Made by a program: the position numbers and the translations under genes. The notes below the pieces were generated by a model. That model was not told the origin of the DNA and did not search any database. It saw only the letters and a program-made list of their open reading frames with translations. From Datura wrightii (lineage: Eukaryota > Streptophyta > Magnoliopsida > Solanales > Solanaceae), in the NCBI GenBank assembly GCA_035772735.1, contig JASDFA010000002.1:32818501-32882500 (forward strand): a stretch of 64,000 bases of DNA, written 5' to 3'. Below are positions 11,558 through 22,558 of this stretch, in pieces (within the stretch, counting starts at the first letter, position 1; each line of letters starts with the position of its first letter).

Positions 11558-12566
11558 CTAGTACATCTCCAACCTTTTACCATTTCTAGTGGCAATAGCC
11601 ATACATTGACCATCTTTTTTGGGATTAGGCATTGTGTTACTAGGTAATGTGTCTTTCATTCTCGGGTTCATTTGGGCTGATAGGTGATTCATTTGAGCTT
11701 CCAAATGCTTGATGGATGCCGAGCGTGAACTCACTGTTTGAGCGAGGTTAGACACCTCCCCTCTTAATTCTTTCACTCCACTTTTAGTCGACTTCACCTT
11801 CTTCAAAACTCTTGAGAGCATGTCTTCGATTTTAGAGCCACCCACATCACTTACTCCTGGATGGTTTTGAGGATACCCAACCTTAGGAGGTGGAATGTAT
11901 GGATTTTCACTTTGATGGTAACAATCACCTTCTTGGTTTGGCTCTCTATCATTCCACCTCTCATTCTGATCGGGCCATCCTTGTTGTTCATGATTTCTCC
12001 ACCCTTGGTTATCATCCCTTAGGTGCTACGGGCCTTGGTTTGCTACTTGAAAGCCAGGTCGAGGACCTCCCATTTGGTTAACCATATATTGGCATTCTTC
12101 ATCATATCATGGTGGCAAAGGCTCTCTTTCATATTGCCGGGGACCTTGCATTCCCACAACATCCCCCACCTTCAGACCTTCTCCCATCACATGCTTGGTT
12201 ATCAATCCTAATTGTGTCATCATCTTGGCCAAAGTCTCATCCCGCTCATCATCACTTTTTCGCAACTCCGCTGCCAATGTACTTGAGCTGATCTCATGAG
12301 TGGAAACATTCATTTCCCTTGTGTGCCAAGCCCTGTTAGTTTTGTCATTAGATCAAGGAGAGCTTTGTCTAACCCATAAGTTTGGTCCATGATTGATACC
12401 CAGCTAGGTTATTAGCAATGGATTTGTTGATTGAATCCAGGGCCTTATAGAAACTTTGGAGAAGCACTCCATTCGGTAAGCCATGATTTGGCGAAGAGCA
12501 ACCTTCTTCTTAAACCTCAACCAAGCCTCATGCAAAGGCTCTCCTTATTCTTGTTGGAAGTTTGTT
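11558..12566 (-). pseudogene. gag, C-terminal two thirds (E2)
   Basis: Read on the minus strand: LDSINKSIANNLAG and PNHGLPNG at 12500-12400, a helical segment SSTLAAELRKSDDERDETLA (12290-12220), VVGMQGPRQYE, a Gly/Asn/Trp/Arg-rich basic stretch (12060-11900, nucleic-acid binding in this family) and a heptad-like segment EDMLSRVLKKVKSTKSGVKE near 11830. The core capsid-like domain and start codon are lost beyond 12566. The same blocks occur in E5 gag. Confidence 0.75.
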
Positions 12567-13272
12567 TGAGGGAAGAAAAGAAAAGGTTGAAGGTGCACTT
12601 GTTATAAATAAACGATAATGAAGGTGCATGAATAATCTTTATTGTTGTGTCAAGTGTGCTTAATGAAATGGGCCAAACTAAAGAAAATCATCAAGAATCG
12701 GATGATGGAAAAAAAAGAAGAGAAACAATGTCCATGAGTGATGGGATGTGTTGAAAAGGCGGTTAAGAATGCTAGTGGCTATTATTGGCTAATCCAATAT
12801 TTACTAGTTCCATAGCTTCCATTACAACCCATTAAAGTCCTACGTGATCTTACATCGCACTTCCTTATATTAGTGGAGTAATACACTAAGGGCAAGCTTA
12901 TGGGTCATGACATGATGCATGTGAATTCTTTTGGGAGAGAGAGTGAAATTGTGTGTACATGCCCCTATTTGAATGTTTATGACTCACATGAGCAAAAGGG
13001 GGAAGATTCTCTTGTGTTGTGAGGGCACATGCTTGATGGAAGATTAATTTTCGTGTCGGATATCTTGATCAGCTGATTTGCATGAGTTTGCCGATATCGA
13101 GAGTCAATTCTTAAAGTCTAGGAGGTCTTAAGGTATTGAAGGTCATTGCATAGTTAAGACCATGCATGTTTTCTTGATGATTTGCAATATTGAATAATCG
13201 GTATGACCATAGCTTAAATTGTCGAACCATAGTAGCGAGGTTGGGATATAAATTGCATGAATTGTATGTTTG
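12567..13272 (+). other. 3' noncoding region of E3
   Basis: No gene. It runs parallel to E7 34738-35430, with shared blocks such as TGGAGTAATACACTAAGGG (12864-12882) and GAGTCAATTCTTAAAGTC (13100-13117). Confidence 0.7.
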
Positions 13273-13310
13273 TTGTTCGAGGACGAACAAGAATTTAAGT
13301 GTGGGGTAAG
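13273..13310 (+). promoter_or_regulatory. Terminal AGGA-loop hairpin plus polypurine tract (E3)
   Basis: A perfect 7-bp stem TTGTTCG-AGGA-CGAACAA (13273-13290) is followed by AGTGTGGGGTAAG (13298-13310) abutting the LTR. This is the least decayed version of the motif in its family. Confidence 0.75.
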
Positions 13311-14732
13311 TGATCTTGGGAAGATTTATATGCCCAAGTGATACTCAAAAGTACCATTTTCGCCTTGTTTATCTAGCAATGTGTATACATTTTCATGTAA
13401 TTAGTAATAAAATGTCAATTTATACTAACCAACATGATTAGCATTGTTTTGCAGGTAAAATGTGATTTCGAGAAGCTAAAATGCATGTTGGATGATATCG
13501 GAGTTGGACTTGGATGCGAGCAAGGGAAAAGGCATTGGACATCATGAATTAAAGGGGCTCCGCGATGGAGCTGTGTCACGCTGCCATCGCGGAGGCATTC
13601 TGCCTGGATGGGAAAATTCACCCAATTTCCAGTGGAGGTCCGCGTTTGCTCCGTGGCACGGAGCCAGTGCTCCGCGATGCATGCCGTGCCACGTTGAGCT
13701 TGAATTCCCGGACCCCCAGTTCCAGTAAGGGTCCGCGTTCATGGCGTGTCACGGAGGCAGTGCTCCGCGATGCACTCCGTGACACGTTGCTCATTATTCT
13801 AGGAAAAATTCCCAGAAGTATAAATAGAACACTTAAGTTCATTTTTCATAATTCAGACTTGGTGGAGCAAGGATGTGGGTTACAGGCAGTTGAGGGACGA
13901 AAAGTTTAGGGTTTTTTCTCTCTTTCTTTCTTCTTTAATTCAATTGCTTGTATGATTAACACTCATTTTATGATGATTAATCCACAAATGAGTGGCTAAT
14001 TCCTCTCCTTGCTGAGGTTATGAACAATTGTGATGAAATTTGATTATTGATTATCTGTTTTTTTTCATCTTTTCTTCCATGTTGTTCTATTAATTCTTAT
14101 TCTTACTGCATTGGTGTGTGGCCTACATTAATGTACATCTAAAAAGTCCGGTTTCACTCGAGAGAGCACGAAATTGGAAAGTTGTGAATTAATAGGATAT
14201 TGTTCTTTACTTGGTTTGGGAAAATTGAGTTTTGATGTGCTTTCAGGATAGAAATATACCTGAAAGTCGTATTAGTCAATTTAGGAACCGGAATTGTATG
14301 GCTAGAACATGAATTGCATTTGATCACAGAAATGTAGACGGATGGTTCATGATTCTTAAGTGAGATTAAATACGAGAGTTCTAATCTCTTGGCAAATGTT
14401 CTTAGCTAGCAACAGGAAGAAAAGATTAACCAATTTATGATGATAATCAGTTTCATTACATGTTCGGTTAACCTTAGCATGCTCTTATCCATAGTTCAGA
14501 TTCAAAGTAGATAATTGTTCTTAGTTTTAGTATAAAATTTATCAAACAAACTATCAACTTTTTGGTTACGTTGTTGTCAGCATATTTAGAGGTAAAATAT
14601 AGTATACTTGAGCAAATTGCACTTAACCCAAGTCTCTGTGGGATCGATACTTGGCTTACTAAAGCCACTTACTACTTGTTCGACCACGTGCACTAGCGTG
14701 TTGTTTTATATACCCATATAACACACCGAACA
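13311..14732 (+). repeat. 3' LTR of E3
   Basis: 1422 bp, TGATCTTGGG to CCGAACA, nearly the same length as the E7 LTRs (1421 bp). It opens with a CTTGGG/CCCAAG hairpin (13315-13338), has three GC-rich repeat units (about 13555-13797) and TATAAATAG at 13819-13827. The U5-like motif GTGGGATCGATAC is near 14640. Confidence 0.9.
13819..13827 (+). promoter_or_regulatory. TATA box of the E3 LTR
   Basis: TATAAATAG, about 20 bp after the last GC-rich repeat unit. The E7 LTRs have the same box at 27852 and 35977. Confidence 0.65.
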
Positions 14733-16415
14733 ATCACCTCCAACCTCTCAATTCCTCTTGGATCTTCAAAACAAGTCAAGGGATTATCAACCCAGGTATG
14801 TAAGGCTATGAATGGGTGCAATAGTCTACACCCATGCCCAATTTCCTCTCAATTTGTGATGTCCTAGTTGATGGTTCCATGGGGTTTCTACCCAATGCAT
14901 GAATTTCCTAAGTTTTAACCATGGGTATGATCTCAACATGGTTAAATGATGCATTATGATTAATGGGAAGATTTTTCAATGTTTTAAATTTTAAATTTTG
15001 TTTTCAAGTTTTCTAAACTATGATGCCCATCCATAACGGTTCATAAAACTTGAGATCTATGATATATGTTTAAGCATGATGATATATTTATGAGAAAAAC
15101 ATGTTTTAAAGTTACCCATGTTTATGATCATATTTTCAAGTGAATGAAGTGATTTTCAAGCATGTTAAAGTATTGGGCAAGCTCACATGTTCAAGTATGT
15201 TTTATGATTTCACTATAGCTTATCAATATGTTTTATGATTTCATTAATTAGCTTATCACATGGTTTTGGAGTCAATACTCCCACTATTTTCAGCTTGTGG
15301 TATGGTTTAAGCCAAGGCTCCTCATGTTATGCTTTCCGATTATGCGTGAATATTATTATTCAACTTTGTCACTAGATGATGGTCAGCTTCATTGAAAAAC
15401 GATGGTCAGCTTCGTTGAAAAATGATGGAGAGCATATGCATATTTTTGGGAGTAGTTTCTAGCACCGAGTAGGCTAAGGGTCAGTCAACCCTATGCTTCA
15501 GAATTATGTGCCAACATAGGTTATACACATACACTTTTGGGACCTCCCTTGTGAGATTTCCCCTTCCCCAAGGGCCTTCAGCTTGATATCGATATCATGG
15601 TTTCGTCCCTAGACCTGACAAGCTTTGGACGGCTCTTCCCTCTTGAGTTTAATAGTTGGGACCACATAAGCTCTATCATGGTAATGTCGGTTATATGGCG
15701 AGTCTCCCATTATTCCTCATGTTTTCCATTATGCATGTTTATCATTCAAGATATAATGTTTTCAGCAGGTTTGACCCAATGTTTCAGTTTTACTTATGGT
15801 ATTAAGTTTTTAGCTTTGTGCCATTCAAATCAGTTATGATATTTGGTTATGTTCAGATCATGATTTAAGAAAATAGAATGCGAGCCTTACTCTCAGAATA
15901 TTATCTTGATTATGTTTTATCTTATGCATGTTTAATGATTTTACTTAAGCAGTTTTAGTTACCTTACATACTCAATATATTTCAAGTACTGACAGCATAC
16001 TCTATGCTATATTGTTTCATGATACAAGCTCGGATATTCAGGTCAGTCCCTCCATTAGCCTGACTCTCAGCACTAGTATCTTTTAGTCTCAGTTGGTGAG
16101 TCCTCATCTCTCAAGGGCCTCTGTTTATCAGTTGTATTACTTTTTAGTTTCAAACTTTAGTGAGTTAGTTGGGGTCTTGTCCTATCAACCCGTCAGAAGT
16201 AGAGGCTTCTCAGACATAGCATGTATCCAGTTTCAGTCGTATGTATCATGTATTTAGATATTATGTAGTTATTAGAATTTCGCTTATTTATATATGTTAG
16301 ACTTCCGCTTGATTATGTTGAATTTATATATCATGTTCATGCCATGGGTTAACTTGGAGCCTTACGGGGTTCTTTGTCCTGTGTCTCGATCCGGGCCTAT
16401 GTTTGGGTTGTGACA
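14733..16415 (+). repeat. LTR of E4 (5' part missing)
   Basis: The first 295 bp match 61428-61718 (E10), showing that this is one LTR family cut at two different places by related elements (E3 here, E11 there). It contains the perfect palindrome TGATATCGATATCA (15585-15598) and a 23-bp tandem duplication (15378-15423). Confidence 0.8.
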
Positions 16416-16419
16416 AACT

Positions 16420-16430
16420 TGGTATCAGAG
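16420..16430 (+). other. Primer binding site of E4 (initiator Met tRNA)
   Basis: TGGTATCAGAG, complementary to the 3' end of plant initiator tRNA-Met, four bases after the LTR end. This is standard for Tekay and other chromoviruses. Confidence 0.85.
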
Positions 16431-17200
16431 AATTAGGTTTTGAAGTGTCATAGGGTGTCTGAAAGTTGCATTAAGTAGAGCCTTTTTCATGGGTGTGAAG
16501 CGCGCCACACTTATAATGAAGGGTCTAAGAAACGTTTTAGGAAATTTCCCTTCTTTCATGATGTATGTCGTGCAATGAAATATCTTTCTATCCTTCTAAC
16601 TCGTGTATTCACACTCCAAAGAATAACACCAGTCAGTGGAATAAGAGGCGCTCTCCAGTCATTTCTCCATGCAAGAGCTAAGAAAAGCTAAGACAGAAGA
16701 ATTCGTGAACTTGAAGTAAGGAAACAAACTAGTGGGGGAGTACGGTTGAAGATGTATAAAGCCTTCCGTGATAGCCTTAGGGAAAATGGGAAGTCAAGAG
16801 ATAATGATTTCCGCCTAGCCTTAAGAAGGGGACCAATCCTCAGAATGATGACCTTCAAGCTAAGGGGGAGATTATAAAATGAAGGACCAGGTCATGCCTT
16901 GAGTTTCAAGTGTGAAGGTCCAGGATCCGTAACTATGGGAGATCGATAAACTCTTATTCAGGTGTTCTTCTGTACTTCATTCTATGCGATACTCTACTCA
17001 TTTCATATGTGAACATATTATGCCAATGTCTAAGTTCCAAGTACTCCTTACGTGTATTCGTATTCATAGAATGAGAAGTAACTACTTCAGATGGTGATTC
17101 CAGTCTTCTTCCATGATTCCATGATCTCAGCTTCATGTCATGACCTTTGTTATGTATTTAAACTCATGTTTCTCAGCATGCTCAGCTCTATGGACTCAGT
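16431..17200 (+). other. Leader and purine-tract remnant of E4
   Basis: No coding content. 16550-16620 resembles the pre-gag leader of E8 (58600-58690, opposite strand). AAGCTAAGGGGGAGATTA at 16857-16874 looks like a chromovirus polypurine tract. From 16875 to 17200 I see nothing assignable. Confidence 0.45.
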
Positions 17201-18748
17201 TGATGATGTTCAAACCATACCCTCTTTTTCAAAGATGCATGGTCGAAGTACCAAAACAAGTAACCTGGATGAGTGCCGGGGTCGAATCCCATGAGGACTG
17301 GGGGATGATAGTGACTAGTGTCGATTATAAAGATGACTTTAGATTGCACCACTCAAAAAAACATAAATGAGAACCAATTGGGGGAAGTATCAATATGTAA
17401 GAGATTATCAAGTCTAAAGTGGTTTAGTTCAAATAAGAAGGTTTACCAAAGTTGTCAACAATGATGTGAAAATGCTAGAGGTGGGGTGTAGATGATGGAT
17501 TAATTAGGTAAGGTCTTGCTAGATCATCTCACAAGTTCAACTACTGTGAATAACCTTAGGAGAACAGAGGTATTCCATGCTTTTCGGCTAATTTCGTACC
17601 TCTAGATAGAGTTCTTTCGAATCTCTAGACTCAATCAACTCAGCCCAATGTGATTTGGATTAATAGTTGCACTATTTCTAGCTATTAGCCATTAATTTAG
17701 GAGTGAGAGCATAAATTTGACTATTTCTAGCCCAAATTCACAATCTCCCGACCATACCCACTATTAAATTCTCTCCCAATAGTTAATTATTCTTTTTCAA
17801 GCAACAATCAGACACATAGACCCATATGAAAATCAATGGATCTTTAGTTAATGATTGGAGAGAATCTAATAGAATCACAATTAGGTGAACATTGTTAAGA
17901 TAATTCTAGCAATTCCTACTCTAATCAAAAATCATCATCATCATCCACCTCTAGCTAATGACTTAGCTACTCATGGTTAAGAATTTCACAAGAATATTTA
18001 ACAATACACTCATTAAATTCAACTACCAAAGTAGAAAAATCAATTTCACAATAATGGTCTTCAACAATGGCAGTCACTTACTATGGAGAATAAGACAAAG
18101 TAATGTAAATAAATCTCAAGTCACCAATTACAATCTTCTCTTCTCTACAAAAAGAATGTTCTAAAAAGTGAAAATTACAATGAAAGCTCACTACTGCTTT
18201 GTACTTCTCTTAGACTATATGTGAAAAGTAGGGTGTCTCTTTCATCTTTTTTCGTGTTGACTCTTTTACCCCTGAGCACCGTCTCTTCATCAACAGGACA
18301 CTGGTGATTCACCAGTTCATACTCGTGAATTGCCAGCTGTGTTTTGTTATGTCATTACCAAATTCCAGTCAGCTTCGGCGGGACATCCGGCATTTTGCCC
18401 ATCTCATTTCGAAAACCGCGGAGGTTTTGTCCCTCGTTCCAGAAACTTGGCTAATGATTCGGTGATTGATCCAGCGACTCATCGTTTGCGATTCGTGTTA
18501 CGCCGATTGAAGATTTTCCTTTGAAGCAGTGCTGATCGGTGTCTATCCAGCATTTTTCCAATTTTCATCGGTGATATGCTGCTTTGTCTCATTTCCTTCT
18601 TTTAGCTCTAGTTTTGCTCTTTTTTACACATCTGGGCATCTACATACAACAAAGACAAAAATAACATAAAATCCATATAATTTACTCAAGAACTAAGCCA
18701 AAACACAAGTTTTAGAGTCTAATAAGTTGGTAAATTACCAACTCATCA
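17201..18748 (-). repeat. 3' LTR of E5
   Basis: 1548 bp. The minus-strand start TGATGAGTTGG folds with ACCAACTTATTA (18748-18720, two G-U pairs). GC-rich motifs occupy about 18280-18560. The U5-like motif lies at 17276-17290. It matches 46722-47367 over the portion kept there. Its TATA region (near 18210) is decayed. Confidence 0.85.
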
Positions 18749-18782
18749 AATCCCCAAACTTAAATCATTGCTTTTCCTCAAG
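18749..18782 (-). promoter_or_regulatory. Terminal hairpin plus polypurine tract (E5)
   Basis: Minus strand: CTTG-AGGA-AAAG (stem now broken at the closing pair), then ATTTAAGTTTGGGGATT abutting the LTR at 18748. Confidence 0.55.
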
Positions 18783-20674
18783 TAATGTAATTCTCGTTCA
18801 CTGAAAAACATTCCATTTCTGCACAACATTGAACATCACCAATCACCTGCACTATGAAACCCAAAGATGCTCACTAAACTCACCAAAAAGAGAGGTAAAT
18901 ACCTCAAAGGACTAAGATAATGAAGATATTTCAATCATCTACCACTTTCCATCAACAAGGCTCAAGTGAGGGAAACCCTTTAGTAAAACAAAGGAATTAC
19001 TCATTCATGAAACACACATAGCATCTCCCATCATAATCAGTGCACATTCAAATCTTGCCTTAGAGTTTATACTACCAACACCCTATTCTCAAATTAGTGT
19101 TCCAATGCACTTGTGTCCTCAAAAAGGAATGATGCCACTCACCAAAATAATAATCCCTATTCTTTTTGTCATGAAATCTTTACACACTCACAAGGGATTG
19201 TATTGGGGAGATCATCACACTCACTCTCCCAAAAGAAGTCTTCATGCATACTCTTGACCCATAGGCTTGCCCTTTTTGTAATTCGCCACTAATGTAGAGA
19301 AATTGCATTTAAGATCATTTAGGACTTGTGGGTTCTGATGCAGGCTCGAGTTAAGGGTAGGATAAGAATTTGGTTGTAGTGACTAGATCCTCCCTAGTGC
19401 TTTTGGTGGACATACCTTCCATCATATCCTTCCATCTACTTCACTTTGTTTCACTTTTTGTTTTCTCATTGTTTCTGACTTTCGTTTCTCAATAACCCTC
19501 CTTATAACCCCTTTTCTTTCACAACTAGCCTTACTACCTCAAGAGTAAGCACCAACTCACACAATTTTGATTTTCTCATTTTGATTTATCTTTTATGCAT
19601 TTTGACAACAATATGGTGCTACCTAAAACCGAAAATCTTATTTTCGCTAGCACACCCCCAAACTTAGGCTTTTGTCTCATTTTTCATTTCTTGCCTCACT
19701 CCCTTTTTCTTAGGGTTTTAGCCTCATTTCATCACTATCTTATCACTAGCATTTAGGGAGAATGGGTGCCAAAGAGGGGTATCAAGAATGGTCTTAAGGC
19801 TTGTAATGTGGTTGCCAAAGAAAGGGTCTAAAGCTCAACGTTGGTTGACAAAGGTTAATTCTCATGGAGGGTATATGGATGAAGTGGCTAAACAAAGGAA
19901 AGCCTAAGATCATATCCTTAATACAACTACATCTATAATTTCACCTTGAATCACAATCGGGGCAAGTTCTACACAAGAAATCATATATGAGACTCATCAA
20001 TAGTTCCTCACCGCACAAGGCATCACCCTTAAAGGGTCCACAAGAGTCATTCTCACCACAATACTTTTAATTTCAAGACATCAAAGCAGGCAAACATCAT
20101 AAGTCAAGCAAAGAATTTACAACGTATAACAAAGAATGCATGCTATGGTGTCATCCTTGCTCATTATCCTCCATATTCATTCCTTTATTAAAAGGTCCCA
20201 TAAAAAAAATTTGGAGGTGCCTCTCCAAACATCTTCATACAGGACTCAAAACCACATGGCATTTTCCCTTAAGAATGTCTCCACTCAATCTATCATTGGG
20301 GAATACCAATCCGATTTGATAAACAAAAGAATGCTCCTTGGAAAAGAACCATGGTCAAAAGAAAACCCTCGGAGTTTTAATTTGTACACTAATATTTACC
20401 GTGGAGAAAAAGAAAAGAAACAAGGTTTTGGGGTCATTTCCTTCAAAATTTTTAAAATTTTTCTTTCAATTCAACATGAAGACCCCCATAGGTCACTATT
20501 CCTCAATTACAACAAGCAAACTTAACCAAATCATTCATTTTATTTCAAACAAAACAGGATACGCCCGACAAAGGAAATCATTAAAATATCACAATAAAAC
20601 CACAACTCGACAAAGGCTTGACTCACTCAATCCCAACTACAATTCACAAGAACATAAAAAAAACTAAGCTCATC
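18783..20674 (-). other. Long 3' noncoding region of E5
   Basis: No gene. It is parallel to E2 7079-9039 along its whole length, including the CCCATAGGCTTGCCC block near 19258 and the purine tract CCCCCAAACTTAGGC near 19662. Confidence 0.6.
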
Positions 20675-20711
20675 CCTCCCCCACTTAAGAGAATACATTA
20701 TCCCCAATGTA
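20675..20711 (-). promoter_or_regulatory. Internal GGGA-loop hairpin plus polypurine tract after ORF2 (E5)
   Basis: Minus strand: TACATTG-GGGA-TAATGTA (20711-20694, closing pair G-U), then CTCTTAAGTGGGGGAGGG. It lies about 50 nt after the ORF2 stop. Confidence 0.7.
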
Positions 20712-20762
20712 GATATGCAAAAAGGGAAAGGGACAAGAAACTCCCTGAGTGTGTCAGTTTTC

Positions 20763-22177
20763 TTAATCATCCACATCTGCCTCACCACTGCCGCCGTTGG
20801 CCTCACCTAGCCCAATAAAATCATCACCCAACCCCTTAAAAAGGTCATCAATTGGCCCCTGAACTGAGGAAAGAGCATCCATTGCAGCATCTAATGTGCT
20901 CATGTTCAGTACTTCAATCGATGTCCGACTCTTCCACTCATGTACCTTTATTCAGAGGAAAGTGACTACCTCTTCCACTACGTCCACCCTCTTACATAAC
21001 ATGGTCACAGTATCGTATAATGATTTGAGCTCCTTTTTGACCATGTTGGCAATGAGTGCGGGAGGCTCTTAGCCAATAGTTGGTGTTGGATTTCATGTGA
21101 GTTCGTTATCTCCACAAGTCAAGGGAGATCACTTGGCTGAGAAGATTGTGGAGGGGGAGAAGCTCCCTGTTAAGGCAAGTCACCAAATGCTTAGCCCGAC
21201 ATATTTGACTGGGGCAAGTGGTGATTGATCTAACCCATGGGGGAGGGGTCCTTCCTGTATTCCAAAGGCCAGTATTCTCTTCCTTTTAATTGTTGGTGCC
21301 TCGGCATCTCTCTTTCTATCAATATCAATCGCTCCTAGAGTAGAGGAAGGAGTCTCATCAGAAAAAGAGGCACCCCAGCTACTTCACAAAGCTGGGAAAT
21401 CAAAACAACATATGGCATGGAAGTACTGGACTGTTGGGTCTTCTTCTTCATCTGTTGAGCTACAATTTCCCCGAAGTTGATGGGGACCCCCGACATTATG
21501 CAAGAAATCAGTATGGCCATTTCCATAGTGACCTGCTGCTTATTTTTGGATGGGATGATGCGAGAACAAATAAAGTCCAGCCACAGCTTGGCCTCGAACT
21601 TCAAATCGTGGTGAGAGATTTACCCACCCATTGAGGCCCAGAGAGGAGTGTCAGCAGCAATAATGCGAGCCACCCATGGAAAATGGTCGTTCGTATCGGC
21701 CACCCATTCCATGTATTCCGTAGCAGAGTCAATTTCATCCTCCTAGAGTAGGAAGTATATAGAAGTTGGGGTGATGTCAACTTCCACTCTCCGGATCATC
21801 ACTGATGGCAAGCAAGGGAACTCATCCACTTTTCCCCGGTGTTACATACTCTCTTGGCGGGCCTGATAAGAGGCATAGAACTCTATGACCAGGATGGGGT
21901 AGTAGGATGGGAGAGGTTTGGCAAATGTGTGCCACTGTCTGTCAGTGAACTTCGTGGTGATGTTAGGAAAATCACCTTTTAACCCGGCCAAGTAAACCTC
22001 TTCTCCACTGTGATGGAGCGTCCCTAGAAGATGACATAGTGTTCCTTCATGTTTAGAACACAGAGAATAATGGCTTCCTTTGTTGGCACATGGTTGTGCA
22101 ACCTTCACTTTGCCTTTAACCTTGCTAGCAAAGGAAGCAGGGTCTTTTCCTTTGCCGGTGTTCCTGGAGGATGACAT
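20763..22177 (-). pseudogene. ORF2, putative plant transposon protein type (E5)
   Basis: ATG at 22177-22175 (MSSSRNTGKGKDP) follows an inferred splice acceptor at 22214 by 36 nt. A basic N-terminus leads to VYLAGLKGDFPNITTKF, EFYASYQAR and VEVDITP. A WLDFICSRIIPSKN block follows, then a LISQLCEVAGVPL segment matching LIDQLC in E1. The C-terminus is a helical stretch (KELKSLYDTVTMLCKRVD) and an acidic end at TAA 20763-20765. In-frame stops occur after QARQESM, near 21750, near 21615 and in the C-terminal part, so no full protein can be made. Roughly 470 codons in total, similar to E7. Role unknown. Confidence 0.75.
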
Positions 22178-22558
22178 GATTTGTTTTGTTTGCAAGAATG
22201 ATGTCAGTGCCAGCTAGTGAAAGAAATAAAAACAAAATACAATGAAAAAGAAATCTTATCGCAGGGAGAACTAAAGAACAAGGGGAATCAAACACTTAGT
22301 TAAAAGAACCACTAACAGCGGCGGAAGACCAGTGGTTCGCTGAAATGATTTTGTGGATCGCCCGTTTCTCGCCGGTGCTTTACAGAAAATTGGGCAAGGG
22401 ATAGTTGTTTCGGCGGTACATAGGTGTACCGCTGGCCAGTATTCGTGAACCACTGATGTAACGTAGGATCCACTCTGTGGCCTGAAGTCAAGTTGCAGAG
22501 TGAGCTGGCGTGTCATTGGCAATTCACCGAATCTGACCGGCGAAACACTAGACCCCAT
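22178..22558 (-). other. ORF2 leader, 3' part, with GC-rich motif array (E5)
   Basis: A candidate splice acceptor (TTTCTTTCACTAG, AG at 22215-22214) precedes the ORF2 ATG. 22310-22550 is GC-rich with palindromic motifs (TCGCCGGTG, GTACATAGGTGTAC, CGTGAACCACTG) of the same style as the E5 LTR. E6 begins at 22559 after CCCAT. Confidence 0.5.

Larger units (their letters stand above)
5285..12566 (-). mobile_element. E2: Athila-like element, 5' end lost
   Basis: On the minus strand the order is gag (cut at 12566), protease, two-hairpin motif, shortened leader, ORF2, noncoding region, polypurine tract, 3' LTR. It interrupts the LTR of E1 at 5284/5285. The 5' LTR, PBS and gag start are gone, replaced at 12567 by E3. 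LTR and ORFs are closest to E5, so the two are one family. No pol domains are present between protease and ORF2. Confidence 0.85.
12567..14732 (+). mobile_element. E3: 5'-truncated copy of the E7/E11 family
   Basis: Only about 0.74 kb of 3' noncoding DNA and the 3' LTR remain. Sequence from about 12570 (AAGAAAAGAAAAGG) follows the E7 noncoding region from about 34738, so everything 5' of that is gone. The LTR ends at 14732 against Tekay-like LTR sequence, which is found uninterrupted at 61428-61718, so E3 was inserted into E4. Confidence 0.85.
14733..17200 (+). mobile_element. E4: gutted Tekay-like element (LTR, PBS, no genes)
   Basis: A Tekay-type LTR (left part removed by E3) ends GTTGTGACA at 16415 and is followed by the initiator-Met tRNA binding site. 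A leader resembling that of E8 (around 16570-16620) follows. By 16857-16874 there is a purine run (AAGGGGGAG) like a polypurine tract, with no gag or pol between. The rest to 17200 shows nothing I recognise and may be LTR or unrelated flank. E5 begins at 17201. Confidence 0.7.

Noticed and set aside
13555..13797. CRISPR-like array
   Set aside because: The GC-rich units are imperfect, adjacent and without unique spacers of equal length. This is a plant LTR U3 repeat.
20136..20818. Overlapping plus-strand open frames of 66-129 codons
   Set aside because: They lie antisense in the noncoding region of E5, have no recognisable domain and are not open in the parallel region of E2.
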